Origin: Kaistella palustris DSM 21579
Lineage (GTDB): Bacteria > Bacteroidota > Bacteroidia > Flavobacteriales > Weeksellaceae
Assembly: GCF_000422265.1 (NCBI RefSeq)
Contig: NZ_KE383813.1
Coordinates: 1-64,000, forward strand
Direction: 5' to 3'
DNA length: 64,000 nt
The notes under the pieces are model-generated. The model was not told the DNA's origin, made no database searches, and was given only the letters and a program-made list of their open reading frames with translations. Made by a program: the position numbers and the translations under genes. How positions within the stretch are numbered: position 1 is the first letter of the stretch; each line of letters begins with the position of its first letter. Shown piece by piece: positions 1-7,932 of this stretch.

Positions 1-246
1 TTTTTCGATTTTCCTGCTGGAATAGATATTATCCATATAAGCGTAAACCATTACCTTGAGCATCATCTTGGGATGAAAGCTGGGTTTGCCATCTTTACTA
101 TACTCCTCAATGAGCAGTCTCAGATCAAGTTGCTCAATAACCCCATTAACGATGCGAACAGGATGACTTTCCGGAATCAATTCCTCGATTGAGGGCGGGA
201 ATAACCAGTTTTGTTGTTGATTATAATCTTTAAATTTAATATTCAT
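1..246 (-). CDS. IS1182-type transposase, N-terminal part (cut by window edge)
   Basis: An open frame of 82 codons runs from an ATG at 246 down to base 1 without a stop, so the gene continues outside the window. The translation begins MNIKFKDYNQQQNWLFPPS and contains the stretch IEELIPESHPVRIVN followed by KPSFHPKMMLKVMVYAYM. This is the typical N-terminal helix-turn-helix region (DUF772-like) of IS1182/IS5-type DDE transposases, which cut and rejoin the ends of their insertion sequence. The catalytic DDE part is not in view, so whether the element is intact cannot be judged. A promoter-like sequence lies directly upstream. I am confident of the transposase family and less so of the exact IS subgroup. 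Confidence 0.85.
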   Translation of the reverse strand, partial: MNIKFKDYNQQQNWLFPPSIEELIPESHPVRIVNGVIEQLDLRLLIEEYSKDGKPSFHPKMMLKVMVYAYMDNIYSSRKIEK

Positions 247-265
247 ATCATTGATTATCAATACT

Positions 266-298
266 TAAAGATACAAAACAACTATAAAATAGACAATA
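266..298 (-). promoter_or_regulatory. Putative promoter of the transposase gene
   Basis: Read on the minus strand, TATTG (298-294) is followed after 20 bases by TATCTTTA (273-266). This is close to the Bacteroidota consensus TTTG-N19-TAnnTTTG and lies about 20 bases upstream of the transposase ATG. Confidence 0.5.
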
Positions 299-323
299 CT
301 TTGCAAAAAAAATCACAAAAAAA

Positions 324-343
324 CCGCCTCAGTTTTGAGACGG
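324..343. terminator. Hairpin terminator, possibly bidirectional
   Basis: CCGCCTC and GAGACGG form a 7-bp stem with one mismatch around an AGTTTT loop. An A-run lies on the left and a T-rich run on the right, so it could stop transcription in either direction. It separates the insertion sequence from the gene starting at 435. Confidence 0.6.
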
Positions 344-434
344 CTTCTTTTAATTTAGAAAAAATATGCCGCAAACTTTTTTAAGCAGTTAAAAAGGGCA
401 CAATTTCTGTTTCAGGTTTTGCAAATAAATTTTT

Positions 435-971
435 ATGAACACTTTAGAAAATAAAAAGATTGCAGTTCTTGCAACTGATGGTTATGAACAGTCTGAACTC
501 GAAAGTCCGGTGAAAGCATTAAAAGAAGCCGGCGCGACAGTCGAAATCATTTCGCTGAAAGCGGGACAGATAAAAAGTATGAAAGATCACGAATGGAGCG
601 ATCCTGTAGATGTGGATCAAACCGTGGATCATGCAAAGGAAAGCGATTACGATGCTTTGGTTTTGCCTGGTGGCGTGATAAATCCGGATACCTTGCGAAA
701 TGATGAGAATGCGGTAAAATTCGTTAAATCCTTCTTTTCGGCAAATAAGCCTGTCGCCGCAATTTGTCACGGTCCACAGACCCTCATTAATGCGGATGTT
801 GTAAAAGGCAAAAAAATGACTTCCTATAAATCGATATCTCAGGATCTTAAAAACGCTGGCGCCGCCTGGGAAGATTCTGAAGTAATCACCGACGGAAACC
901 TTACGACCAGCCGAAATCCGGGCGATCTGCCGGCCTTTAACAAAAGAATAATTGAAGAATTCAGCAAATAA
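435..971 (+). CDS. DJ-1/PfpI family type 1 glutamine amidotransferase-like protein
   Basis: This 178-residue cytosolic protein of the DJ-1/PfpI superfamily is closest to the YhbO/PfpI branch, for which protease and protein/nucleotide deglycase (methylglyoxal repair) activities have been reported. The nucleophile elbow AAICHGPQTL places Cys111 and His112 where the family has its catalytic cysteine and neighbouring histidine. The conserved glutamate sits in ELESP (Glu21), and DALVLPGG (73-80) is the usual strand-turn. The length matches the family. The next gene starts 16 bases downstream, so co-transcription with the hypothetical gene at 987 and the DUF72 gene is likely. The family is certain; the substrate is not known from sequence. 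Confidence 0.9.
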   Translation: MNTLENKKIAVLATDGYEQSELESPVKALKEAGATVEIISLKAGQIKSMKDHEWSDPVDVDQTVDHAKESDYDALVLPGGVINPDTLRNDENAVKFVKSFFSANKPVAAICHGPQTLINADVVKGKKMTSYKSISQDLKNAGAAWEDSEVITDGNLTTSRNPGDLPAFNKRIIEEFSK

Positions 972-986
972 TCATTAAATAAAGTC

Positions 987-1592
987 ATGTACCACAAAGT
1001 TCCTAAACAAACAGAAGGCAACTGTAGCGATAACATTTCTGAGCGAATTTTTGACACAGAAAAGGAAGCGGCAGATTTTTTCCGGGATCTGAAAAAGAGA
1101 TTTTTCGACGTAAATTCCTGGGAACTGTATGCAGGAAAGGAGAAAGCTGAGTTTTCCTTACGGAACCCCGGCGGCGAATTGTCTCTCGATTTCCCGAAAG
1201 TCAACGATTATTTGAGGATTAAAGTTCCCGGTCTGCATAATCCCACCGGGGATTCTTATGACTGGGTGCGCCTGGAAGTGGTTGAAGAAGAAGATCACGA
1301 AACTTCACAAACCGCATATATGCGTGTTCGTCCCTGTGAAGATCCGCATAAAAAAAATGGCAAGATCGCACACTTTTTTACCGATTCCGCTACCTCCAAT
1401 TTTTTAATTAAAAGAGAGGGCTCCAAAATAACGGCTGCTGTACTTGCAAGGAATGAAATTCCAAACACCGAAGATCTAAATCTGCTGGAAAAATTACGGA
1501 ACAACCTGGTCGCTGTTGGCGGCATGGTTATAGGAAGCAAATTCCAGTGGACCTCACTTACTGACGGTTTACTAAAAAAAGATGAGGAATAA
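987..1592 (+). CDS. Conserved hypothetical protein
   Basis: I do not recognise a named family in this 201-residue protein. It has no signal peptide or membrane segment and is mostly mixed polar sequence. Notable stretches are ERIFDTEKEAADFFRDLKK near residue 20 and LEVVEEEDHETSQTAYMRVRP near residue 96. The frame is very probably real: it lies 16 bases after the PfpI-like gene and overlaps the next gene by 11 bases, an arrangement that suggests translational coupling in one operon. A soluble cytosolic protein linked to the stress-type PfpI gene is a guess from context only. Confidence 0.7.
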   Translation: MYHKVPKQTEGNCSDNISERIFDTEKEAADFFRDLKKRFFDVNSWELYAGKEKAEFSLRNPGGELSLDFPKVNDYLRIKVPGLHNPTGDSYDWVRLEVVEEEDHETSQTAYMRVRPCEDPHKKNGKIAHFFTDSATSNFLIKREGSKITAAVLARNEIPNTEDLNLLEKLRNNLVAVGGMVIGSKFQWTSLTDGLLKKDEE

Positions 1593-2313
1593 GTATTTTA
1601 TTGGCTGTTCGGGCTTTACACAGGGTTATTGGAAAGGTTTTTTCTATCCGGAAAATTTGCCGTCAAGAGATCATTTACAATATTATGCTGAACATTTAAA
1701 GACAGTGGAGATCAATTCCACTTTTTACCGGAAGCCTATGCTTAAAACCCTTGAGAAATGGTATGACGCGACACCGGAAGATTTTCAATTTTTCCTTAAG
1801 ATTCCAAAAAACATTACCCACGTTAAGAAGTTAAATGATACAGCCGAAGAAACTTCAGTATTCTGCAGTCACATTTGTTCCGGCTTAAAGGAGAAAGTCG
1901 CGGGATTTCTGTTTCAGTTACCGGGCAGTTTTAAATTCAGTGAAGAGAATTTGGCTCACTTAATCGAAAGTGCCGATCCTAAGTTCGTTAATGTTGTTGA
2001 ATTTCGCGATAAATCCTGGTGGACCGAGCAGGTCTACGAAAAACTGAAAGCAAATAACATCGTGTTTTCCGGCGTCAGTTATCCCAAAGATCTGCCGCGT
2101 GCGGTAATGGTCAATAATGGAAGCCTGTTGTATTACCGTTTGCACGGCATTCCCGTCCTTTTCAAATCTGAGTATGCCGCAGAAGAACTGGAATCATTAG
2201 CCAAAGAACTGAAGAATTTTAAAGGAAAAGTTTTTGTTTTTTTTAATAATACCTGGGGAACGGCAGGAATAAAAAACGCGCTCGAACTCGACGCACTCCT
2301 GCGAAGAAATTAA
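1582..2313 (+). CDS. DUF72 domain protein (YecE-like)
   Basis: This 243-residue protein is of the DUF72/YecE family, a TIM-barrel-fold family without an established biochemical role. Family hallmarks are visible: the N-terminal IGCSGFTQGYWKGFFYPE, the segment LKTVEINSTFYRKP, FQFFLKIPKNITHVKK, and the C-terminal VFVFFNNTWGTAGIKNA. The start ATG lies inside the end of the preceding gene (11-base overlap), so translation is probably coupled. The stop overlaps the stop of the convergent polyprenyl synthase gene by four bases, so there is no room for a separate terminator. Confidence 0.9.
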   Translation: MRNKYFIGCSGFTQGYWKGFFYPENLPSRDHLQYYAEHLKTVEINSTFYRKPMLKTLEKWYDATPEDFQFFLKIPKNITHVKKLNDTAEETSVFCSHICSGLKEKVAGFLFQLPGSFKFSEENLAHLIESADPKFVNVVEFRDKSWWTEQVYEKLKANNIVFSGVSYPKDLPRAVMVNNGSLLYYRLHGIPVLFKSEYAAEELESLAKELKNFKGKVFVFFNNTWGTAGIKNALELDALLRRN

Positions 2314-3287
2314 TATTTCCTTTCGATCACGTAATCAAGCATCAGTTCCAGCGAATGTCTGGCCTCACCTGCCGGGAGTTCCTGCAGGATATTTTTTGCT
2401 CTTTGCTGATAATCTTTCATCACACCGATTGCGTAGCTTAAACCACCGGATTTTTTCACGAACTCGATCAGTTCCTTTACCCGTTTGGTATCATTGTTAA
2501 AACGCTTGATGGTGTTGAAATAATATTTCCTGTCGTCAGCATTTGCAGTTCGCAGCGTATAGATCAGTGGCAAAGTCATTTTCTGTTCCTTAATATCAAT
2601 GCCCACGGGTTTTCCTATAATATTCGAAGTCAGGAAATCGAAAAGGTCATCTTTGATCTGAAAAGCCATGCCGGTTAAAGTGCCAAATTCGCGCATTTTT
2701 GCCGCCATTGTTTCATCATCGGTATTGCTCAGCACGCCGACTTCACAACATGCTGCAATGAGCGTAGCTGTTTTCTGCCGTATGATTTCAAAATACACAT
2801 CTTCTGTAATATCGAGTTTGCGGGCTTTTTCGAGCTGCAGAAGCTCACCTTCCGACATCTCCCGAATCGTGGTGGAGATCACACTCAACAGATCATAATC
2901 CTTGTAATCGGTTGAGAGTAAAACCGCCTTTGAAAGAAGATAATCGCCGACTAGAACTGCGATCTTATTTTTCCATAACGCATTGATGGAAAAAAAATTA
3001 CGTCTTTTAAAACTTTCGTCCACAACATCGTCGTGCACCAAAGTCGCGGTGTGGATCAACTCGATCATGGACGCGCCGCGGAAAGTTTTTTCATTAACCT
3101 CGCCGAACAGTTTTGCACACAGGAAGACAAACATCGGGCGCATCTGCTTTCCTTTCGTCGTCACAATAAAACGTGTAACCTTATCGAGCAGCGGCACATT
3201 ACTCTGCATCGATTCGTAAAACTTCTGTTCAAAAAGTTTCATCTCTGCGTTGATCGGCATTTTAATCTCTTCTACAATGTGGGCCAC
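2310..3287 (-). CDS. Polyprenyl diphosphate synthase (IspB-type)
   Basis: This 325-residue trans-isoprenyl diphosphate synthase condenses isopentenyl diphosphate with an allylic diphosphate to make the long prenyl chain used for menaquinone. Both aspartate-rich, magnesium-binding motifs are present: DDVVD at residues 86-90 and DDLFD at 213-217. The upstream basic motif GKQMRP (46-51) is also visible. The length fits octaprenyl/heptaprenyl synthases rather than the shorter farnesyl synthases, but chain length cannot be read with certainty. The gene converges on the DUF72 gene with overlapping stops. Confidence 0.92.
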   Translation of the reverse strand: MAHIVEEIKMPINAEMKLFEQKFYESMQSNVPLLDKVTRFIVTTKGKQMRPMFVFLCAKLFGEVNEKTFRGASMIELIHTATLVHDDVVDESFKRRNFFSINALWKNKIAVLVGDYLLSKAVLLSTDYKDYDLLSVISTTIREMSEGELLQLEKARKLDITEDVYFEIIRQKTATLIAACCEVGVLSNTDDETMAAKMREFGTLTGMAFQIKDDLFDFLTSNIIGKPVGIDIKEQKMTLPLIYTLRTANADDRKYYFNTIKRFNNDTKRVKELIEFVKKSGGLSYAIGVMKDYQQRAKNILQELPAGEARHSLELMLDYVIERKY

Positions 3288-3372
3288 TCTGTATATGTTG
3301 GGAATTATTACGTAAACGCAAATATAATTATTAAAAACCTAATCTGCGGAGAAAACCTTTGCCTGAGGGAAA

Positions 3373-4248
3373 TTACTTCAGTTTTTCAGCGGGGATAAAA
3401 TAAAGGCGCGCTTTTGATCTGCCCAGTGGAGAGCGGAATTCTTCGCCGGAAATATAAGCGCCGGACTCATCTACAGCGATTCCCTCGATTTGACCCACCG
3501 CCAGCGTACTTCCCAGAAAATATTTTTTGGGTTTCTGGTCAAAGAATATTCCGGGGGAAGTTTCATTAAAAACAGAAAGATAGATCTCAAATTTTTTGGT
3601 GTAACCTACAAGATAAAGTCTGCCTTTGAAGTACGATGCATCAGTCACCACGAAATCGGTTTTATAGTTTTCAACTATCTGTGCGGCCTGTTTTTCCGGC
3701 AAGTTGGGATTTACAGTATAATGTGTCACGCCTTTGGAAAACCATTCTTTCGTAAAGACATGAATCTTTCCGTTCAGGAAAATCATCGATTCTGCATCGA
3801 AATCATTATTTAGATTCTGTGGCTCGAAACTGGTTTGCTCGGGGTAATAGAAAGGAATTTCTTTAATGGAAGTCAGGTCTAACGAATCATTGAACGGGAT
3901 TTTATAGATCACAAGATCCTTGCGGGTTCCACGGTTGTTGCCGATGTCGCCGATGTACAAGCTGGTGGAATCACTCGCGATGGCCTCCCAATCCTGATTT
4001 TTAAGGTTTGTTTTAAAAACTTTTTTAATGACAGCTGAATGCTTATCGATCTCAAAGATTTCCGACGTATTTCCACTGTCATTAAAGGTATAAAGCTTGC
4101 CGCGGATAAATTCCAGACCTGAGTTTTCGACCAGTGTATCGCCAAATACAGCGGTTTGGAAAGGATTAAGTTTCAGCCATTCATAATCTTGCTGCGCAGA
4201 AAAACTCAGTGAAACAAATAAGGCTGTAATCGCCAGAAGCTTCTTCAT
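3373..4248 (-). CDS. Secreted protein, probably beta-propeller-like, unknown function
   Basis: This 291-residue protein has a clear Sec signal peptide (MKKLLAITALFVSLSFSAQQ). The mature part has repeated short strand-turn patterns such as LYTFNDSGN, SLYIGDIGNNRG, KIHVFTKEW and AYISGEEF, which suggest a beta-propeller or related exported fold. It has no T9SS tail and no lipobox, so a periplasmic location is likely. Its ATG overlaps the stop of the YoaK-like gene by four bases, so it is the last gene of the rlmN-yoaK operon. I recognise no enzymatic motif. Confidence 0.75.
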   Translation of the reverse strand: MKKLLAITALFVSLSFSAQQDYEWLKLNPFQTAVFGDTLVENSGLEFIRGKLYTFNDSGNTSEIFEIDKHSAVIKKVFKTNLKNQDWEAIASDSTSLYIGDIGNNRGTRKDLVIYKIPFNDSLDLTSIKEIPFYYPEQTSFEPQNLNNDFDAESMIFLNGKIHVFTKEWFSKGVTHYTVNPNLPEKQAAQIVENYKTDFVVTDASYFKGRLYLVGYTKKFEIYLSVFNETSPGIFFDQKPKKYFLGSTLAVGQIEGIAVDESGAYISGEEFRSPLGRSKARLYFIPAEKLK

Positions 4249-4964
4249 GATCGGTGTCGTTTTATTAAAAGGATTTTAATTTTTATAAAGTCGTACAGCA
4301 AACCTGCGGTCAACAATACTGTTCCAAGAATCAAAGATTGGATGCCGAAAAAATCGAAAAGAATTCCGCCAACGATGCCGCCTGAAAAAAACATCAGAAT
4401 GATTGTAAGCCGCAATTTGATGGACTTGATGAGTTTGATTTGGTGCACTTTATCTTTATAGAAAAAAAGCTGGGAAAATTCGATTCCCATATCGGTAAAT
4501 AAGCCGGTAAGGTGTGTGGTTCGTACGATAGATTTCGAAATGCTTGTTACGAGTGAGTTTTGCATGCCCATTGCGAAAAGCAGACTCAGCGCGATAAGAT
4601 CGGGACTTTGCTGTATCAGAAAATTTCCTGAAATGGCGATGACCAGAAGAATCACCGCTTCGCTGATTACAGGCAGAACATAAGTTTCATTTTCCCGGAT
4701 GCGTGAATAGGTTTCTACCATGAAGTTGGCCAGAAAAGCCCCCAGAAAAAAGGCAAAAACAAAAAGTGCAAAATGAAACGCAGCCTGGAAGTTGAATTTG
4801 AAAATTTCCTCAATAAAAAAGGCAAAATGGCCGGTCACGTTTGTGGTTAGGCGGTGTACGGAAAAGAAACCCACCACATTGACCAAACCTGCAACAAATG
4901 AAAGCAGTGAGGCGATCGCCAGATTATGGCGTGGCGTGCGGCTTTTACCGATGTGCGAAAACAT
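4245..4964 (-). CDS. YoaK/DUF1275 family membrane protein
   Basis: This 239-residue integral membrane protein has about six hydrophobic segments and the family opening SLLSFVAGLVNVVGFFSVHR followed by TTNVTGHFAFF, typical of DUF1275 (YoaK). A second family mark is GMQNSLVTSISKSIVRTTHLTG near the middle. The family's function is unknown; transport has been suggested. The start codon shares one base with the rlmN stop (TGATG) and the end overlaps the next gene by four bases, so all three are tightly coupled. Confidence 0.88.
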   Translation of the reverse strand: MFSHIGKSRTPRHNLAIASLLSFVAGLVNVVGFFSVHRLTTNVTGHFAFFIEEIFKFNFQAAFHFALFVFAFFLGAFLANFMVETYSRIRENETYVLPVISEAVILLVIAISGNFLIQQSPDLIALSLLFAMGMQNSLVTSISKSIVRTTHLTGLFTDMGIEFSQLFFYKDKVHQIKLIKSIKLRLTIILMFFSGGIVGGILFDFFGIQSLILGTVLLTAGLLYDFIKIKILLIKRHRS

Positions 4965-5998
4965 CAGTCGCTGCTTTTATTCGCCAGTTGACCGCAGGCG
5001 GCATCGATATCGCCACCACGGCTGCGCCGTATAAGAACGGTGATCCCGGCTTTTTCCAGCTGACGCACATAGTTTTCCTCTGCCTCCTTATTACACTGAT
5101 CGTATTTACCGTCGCCGATCGGATTGTACTGTATGAGATTCACTTTGCTGGGAACCTGCTTGCAGAAACGGATCAAGGCTTTAATGTCTTCGTCGGTATC
5201 GTTAATGTTTTTCCAGACACAGTATTCAAAGGTAATCGGATTTCCGGTGTTCGAATACCAGTACTGAAGGGATTCCATAATTTCTGTCAGCGGAAATTTG
5301 CCTGAAAATGGCATGATCTCATTCCGTTTTTTCTCAATGGCTGAATGCAGTGAGAAAGCAAGCTTTACACGCAGATTTTCGTCGGCAAGCATCCTGATCA
5401 TCTTGGGAATACCGGATGTTGAAACTGTGATCCTGCGCGGCGACATGCCCATACCGGTGGGATCCGTCATTTTTTTGATGGATTCTACCACATTTTTATA
5501 GTTCATCATCGGTTCGCCCATTCCCATAAAAACGATATTCGAAAGCGGCCGGTCAAAGTACAGTTTGCTTTGCCTGTCGATAAGTGCAACCTGGTCCACA
5601 ATTTCGGCCACTTCCAGATTCCGCATTCTTTTAAGGCGCGCTGTGGCACAAAACTCACAGTTGAGTGAGCAGCCGACCTGAGAAGAAACGCAGGCTGTAG
5701 TTCTGGTTTCCGTAGGGATCAGTACGGATTCTACCAGCAGTCCGTCGTGCAGTTTTACACCGTTTTTAATGGTGCCGTCTGTTGATTTCTGCAGTTCGTC
5801 AACTGTGATCGGATTAATGGTATATTCCTGGGCAATTTTTTCGCGAAGTTCCTTCGAAAGGTTTGTCATTTCCTCGATGGAATGCAGGTTTTTACTCCAA
5901 AGCCAGTCGTAAACCTGTTTCGCACGAAACGGTTTCTCGCCCAGTGAAATAAAATATTGGGTAAGTTGCTCCAGCGATAAAGTGCGAATATCTTTCAA
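4964..5998 (-). CDS. rlmN: 23S rRNA (adenine(2503)-C(2))-methyltransferase RlmN
   Basis: This radical SAM methyltransferase modifies C2 of A2503 in 23S rRNA, and in many bacteria A37 of tRNAs. The iron-sulphur cluster cysteines are in CSLNCEFC (Cys110, Cys114, Cys117), and the C-terminal cysteine that carries the methyl group is Cys335 in DIDAACGQ. FMGMGEPMMN is the SAM-binding GxxE region. The 344-residue length is normal. It is the first gene of a three-gene overlapping operon. An AT-rich inverted repeat separates it from queA upstream. Confidence 0.97.
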   Translation of the reverse strand: MKDIRTLSLEQLTQYFISLGEKPFRAKQVYDWLWSKNLHSIEEMTNLSKELREKIAQEYTINPITVDELQKSTDGTIKNGVKLHDGLLVESVLIPTETRTTACVSSQVGCSLNCEFCATARLKRMRNLEVAEIVDQVALIDRQSKLYFDRPLSNIVFMGMGEPMMNYKNVVESIKKMTDPTGMGMSPRRITVSTSGIPKMIRMLADENLRVKLAFSLHSAIEKKRNEIMPFSGKFPLTEIMESLQYWYSNTGNPITFEYCVWKNINDTDEDIKALIRFCKQVPSKVNLIQYNPIGDGKYDQCNKEAEENYVRQLEKAGITVLIRRSRGGDIDAACGQLANKSSD

Positions 5999-6013
5999 AA
6001 GAATTTTAGATTT

Positions 6014-6080
6014 TAAATGATAAATTTTAGATTAAGAACACCGAAATGAACTTAATCTAAAATTTATAATCTATCATTTA
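6014..6080. repeat. AT-rich inverted repeat between queA and rlmN
   Basis: TAAATTTTAGATTAAG (6021-6036) is matched by its exact reverse complement at 6051-6066, a 16-bp perfect stem around a 14-base loop. Outer arms TAAATGA (6014-6020) and TCATTTA (6074-6080) extend the pairing after a 7-base bulge. No T-run characteristic of a classic terminator follows, so this may be a repeat-family insertion or a weak terminator. Confidence 0.7.
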
Positions 6081-6086
6081 TAATAT

Positions 6087-7145
6087 TTATATAATCAACA
6101 TCGCATCTCCGTACGAGTAGAATTTGTATTTGTTTTTCACTGCTTCCTCATAAGCATGCATCAGAAAATCTTTTCCGGCAAAGGCTGCAATCATCATCAT
6201 TAATGTTGATTTAGGCGTATGAAAATTGGTGATCATTGCATTGGCAACACCGAAATCGTGCGGCGGGAAAATAAATTTATTGGTCCAACCGTGATAAGGA
6301 CCGATTTTTTTATTAGATGAAACCGAAGTTTCCAGCGCGCGCATGGTCGTTGTTCCTACGGCGCAAACTCTGCGCTGCTCTTCTACCGCTTTGTTGATGA
6401 TATCGGCATTGAGCTGGTCGATGATCGCTTCTTCAGATTCCATTTTATGTTTTGAGAGATCCTCAACTTCAATTGGATTGAAGGTTCCTAAACCTACGTG
6501 CAGAGTAACTTCAGCAAAATCAATCCCTTTGATCTCCAGTTTTTTCATCAGGTGACGGGAAAAATGCAGACCTGCCGTAGGTGCTGCTACAGCGCCTTCG
6601 TGTTTTGCATAGATCGTTTGGTACCGTTCTGCATCTTCGGGTTCCACTTCTCTCTTGATATATTTCGGGAGCGGTGTCTGGCCAAGTTCCTTTAATTTCG
6701 CACGGAATTCCTCATAGGAACCGTCGTATAAAAAGCGCAGTGTTCTTCCACGAGAAGTGGTGTTATCGATCACTTCCGCTACAAGGGATTCATCTTCTGA
6801 GAAAAAAAGTTTGTTACCAATACGGATTTTTCTTGCCGGATCCACGAGTACGTCCCAAACGCGGGTTTCCTTGTCGAGTTCACGTAAAAGAAAAACTTCG
6901 ATCTTGGCGCCGGTTTTTTCTTTGTTACCGTATAATCTTGCAGGAAAAACTTTGGTATTGTTAAAAATAAAAAGATCGTGCTCGTCGAAATAATCAACTA
7001 CATCTTTAAATGTTTTGTGTTCAATGGTTTCCGTTTTGCGGTCCAAAACCATTAATCTTGCGTCGTCTCTGTGTTCAGCCGGATGTTCCGCCAAAAGCTC
7101 TTCAGGCAAATGGAAGTTAAAATCCGAGGTTTTCATCTTTTTCAA
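6087..7145 (-). CDS. queA: tRNA preQ1(34) S-adenosylmethionine ribosyltransferase-isomerase QueA
   Basis: QueA transfers and isomerises the ribosyl group of SAM onto preQ1-modified tRNA to form epoxyqueuosine. The 352-residue protein has the family landmarks [23 protein letters not shown] at the N-terminus, [13 protein letters not shown] near residue 187, [12 protein letters not shown], and [18 protein letters not shown] near the end. Translation may begin at the first ATG (7145) or at the ATG three codons on (7136); both leave the conserved FNFHLP intact. Other queuosine genes are not in this window. Confidence 0.96.
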   Translation of the reverse strand: MKKMKTSDFNFHLPEELLAEHPAEHRDDARLMVLDRKTETIEHKTFKDVVDYFDEHDLFIFNNTKVFPARLYGNKEKTGAKIEVFLLRELDKETRVWDVLVDPARKIRIGNKLFFSEDESLVAEVIDNTTSRGRTLRFLYDGSYEEFRAKLKELGQTPLPKYIKREVEPEDAERYQTIYAKHEGAVAAPTAGLHFSRHLMKKLEIKGIDFAEVTLHVGLGTFNPIEVEDLSKHKMESEEAIIDQLNADIINKAVEEQRRVCAVGTTTMRALETSVSSNKKIGPYHGWTNKFIFPPHDFGVANAMITNFHTPKSTLMMMIAAFAGKDFLMHAYEEAVKNKYKFYSYGDAMLII

Positions 7146-7298
7146 ATTACTGTAATATAAAGATTAAGTCCGAAAAAACGAAAATTTTTCGGCCTGCAAA
7201 TATACGACATTCAAAGGCGTTTGTCAAGTCCCCCGCGTTTGAATTTTGGCGCAGGTGATTTGGAACGATAAATGCAGAAGACACTCAAAATAATCATT

Positions 7299-7847
7299 AT
7301 GAAAAAGTTAATTGTTCTTGCCACTGTGGTCAGTCTTTTTTTTGTAACCGGTTGCCGGGATATCGTGAATTCTGTACTTGATGCGCTGCCGCCGATTAAT
7401 GTGCCGTTTTCTACAACACTGCAGGTCCCGTTTGCAGCCGTAAGTACAACCACGTATACCCGAACACCGGAAATTCCGATGAATATTGATCTTGATGCGC
7501 AGATCAAACAGAATAATCCAAAATATTCCATCAATAATTTAAAGTCGGTACAGCTGAGTACGTTAAGTTTGGATTATGTAAATTCAGATCTTGGGAATCA
7601 GCTCGACGTAATTAAAAATGCAAACATTTATGTAAAAGCGCCAAACCAGGCTGAACGTCTGATCGCAACGGCGTATGACAACACCAATCCTACCACGATC
7701 ACCTTCAATATTGAAAATGCTGAACTGATCGAATATTTCCGCACCAGCCAGAATTCCTTAATTATAGAAGTTCAGGCCGCCCGAGCCACGGCTGATAAAA
7801 TTACCATGAAAATGAATTCCGGATTTAAAATTAAAGTTCAGCTCTAG
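7299..7847 (+). CDS. Small lipoprotein, unknown function
   Basis: This is a 182-residue lipoprotein if translation starts at the ATG at 7299, which gives MKKLIVLATVVSLFFVTGC, a standard lipoprotein signal with the modified cysteine at residue 19. An in-frame ATG nine codons upstream (7272) would place extra residues before the signal and is less likely. The mature part is rich in beta-strand-like sequence (FSTTLQVPFAAVST, LIIEVQAARATADKITMKM). I recognise no domain; it resembles unnamed Bacteroidota lipoproteins. A strong terminator follows. Confidence 0.8.
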   Translation: MKKLIVLATVVSLFFVTGCRDIVNSVLDALPPINVPFSTTLQVPFAAVSTTTYTRTPEIPMNIDLDAQIKQNNPKYSINNLKSVQLSTLSLDYVNSDLGNQLDVIKNANIYVKAPNQAERLIATAYDNTNPTTITFNIENAELIEYFRTSQNSLIIEVQAARATADKITMKMNSGFKIKVQL

Positions 7848-7904
7848 AAAAGCTTTAATTGAAAAACAATCCAAAAAGTACTAGTATTTCCAATTCTAAA
7901 AAAG

Positions 7905-7926
7905 AAGTCCGGATAAATCCGGACTT
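7905..7926. terminator. Bidirectional hairpin terminator
   Basis: AAGTCCGGAT and ATCCGGACTT form a perfect 10-bp stem with a two-base AA spacer (a somewhat larger loop in practice). A-runs on the left and a T-rich run on the right serve both convergent genes, the lipoprotein and the S9 peptidase. Confidence 0.85.
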
Positions 7927-7932
7927 TCAGTT

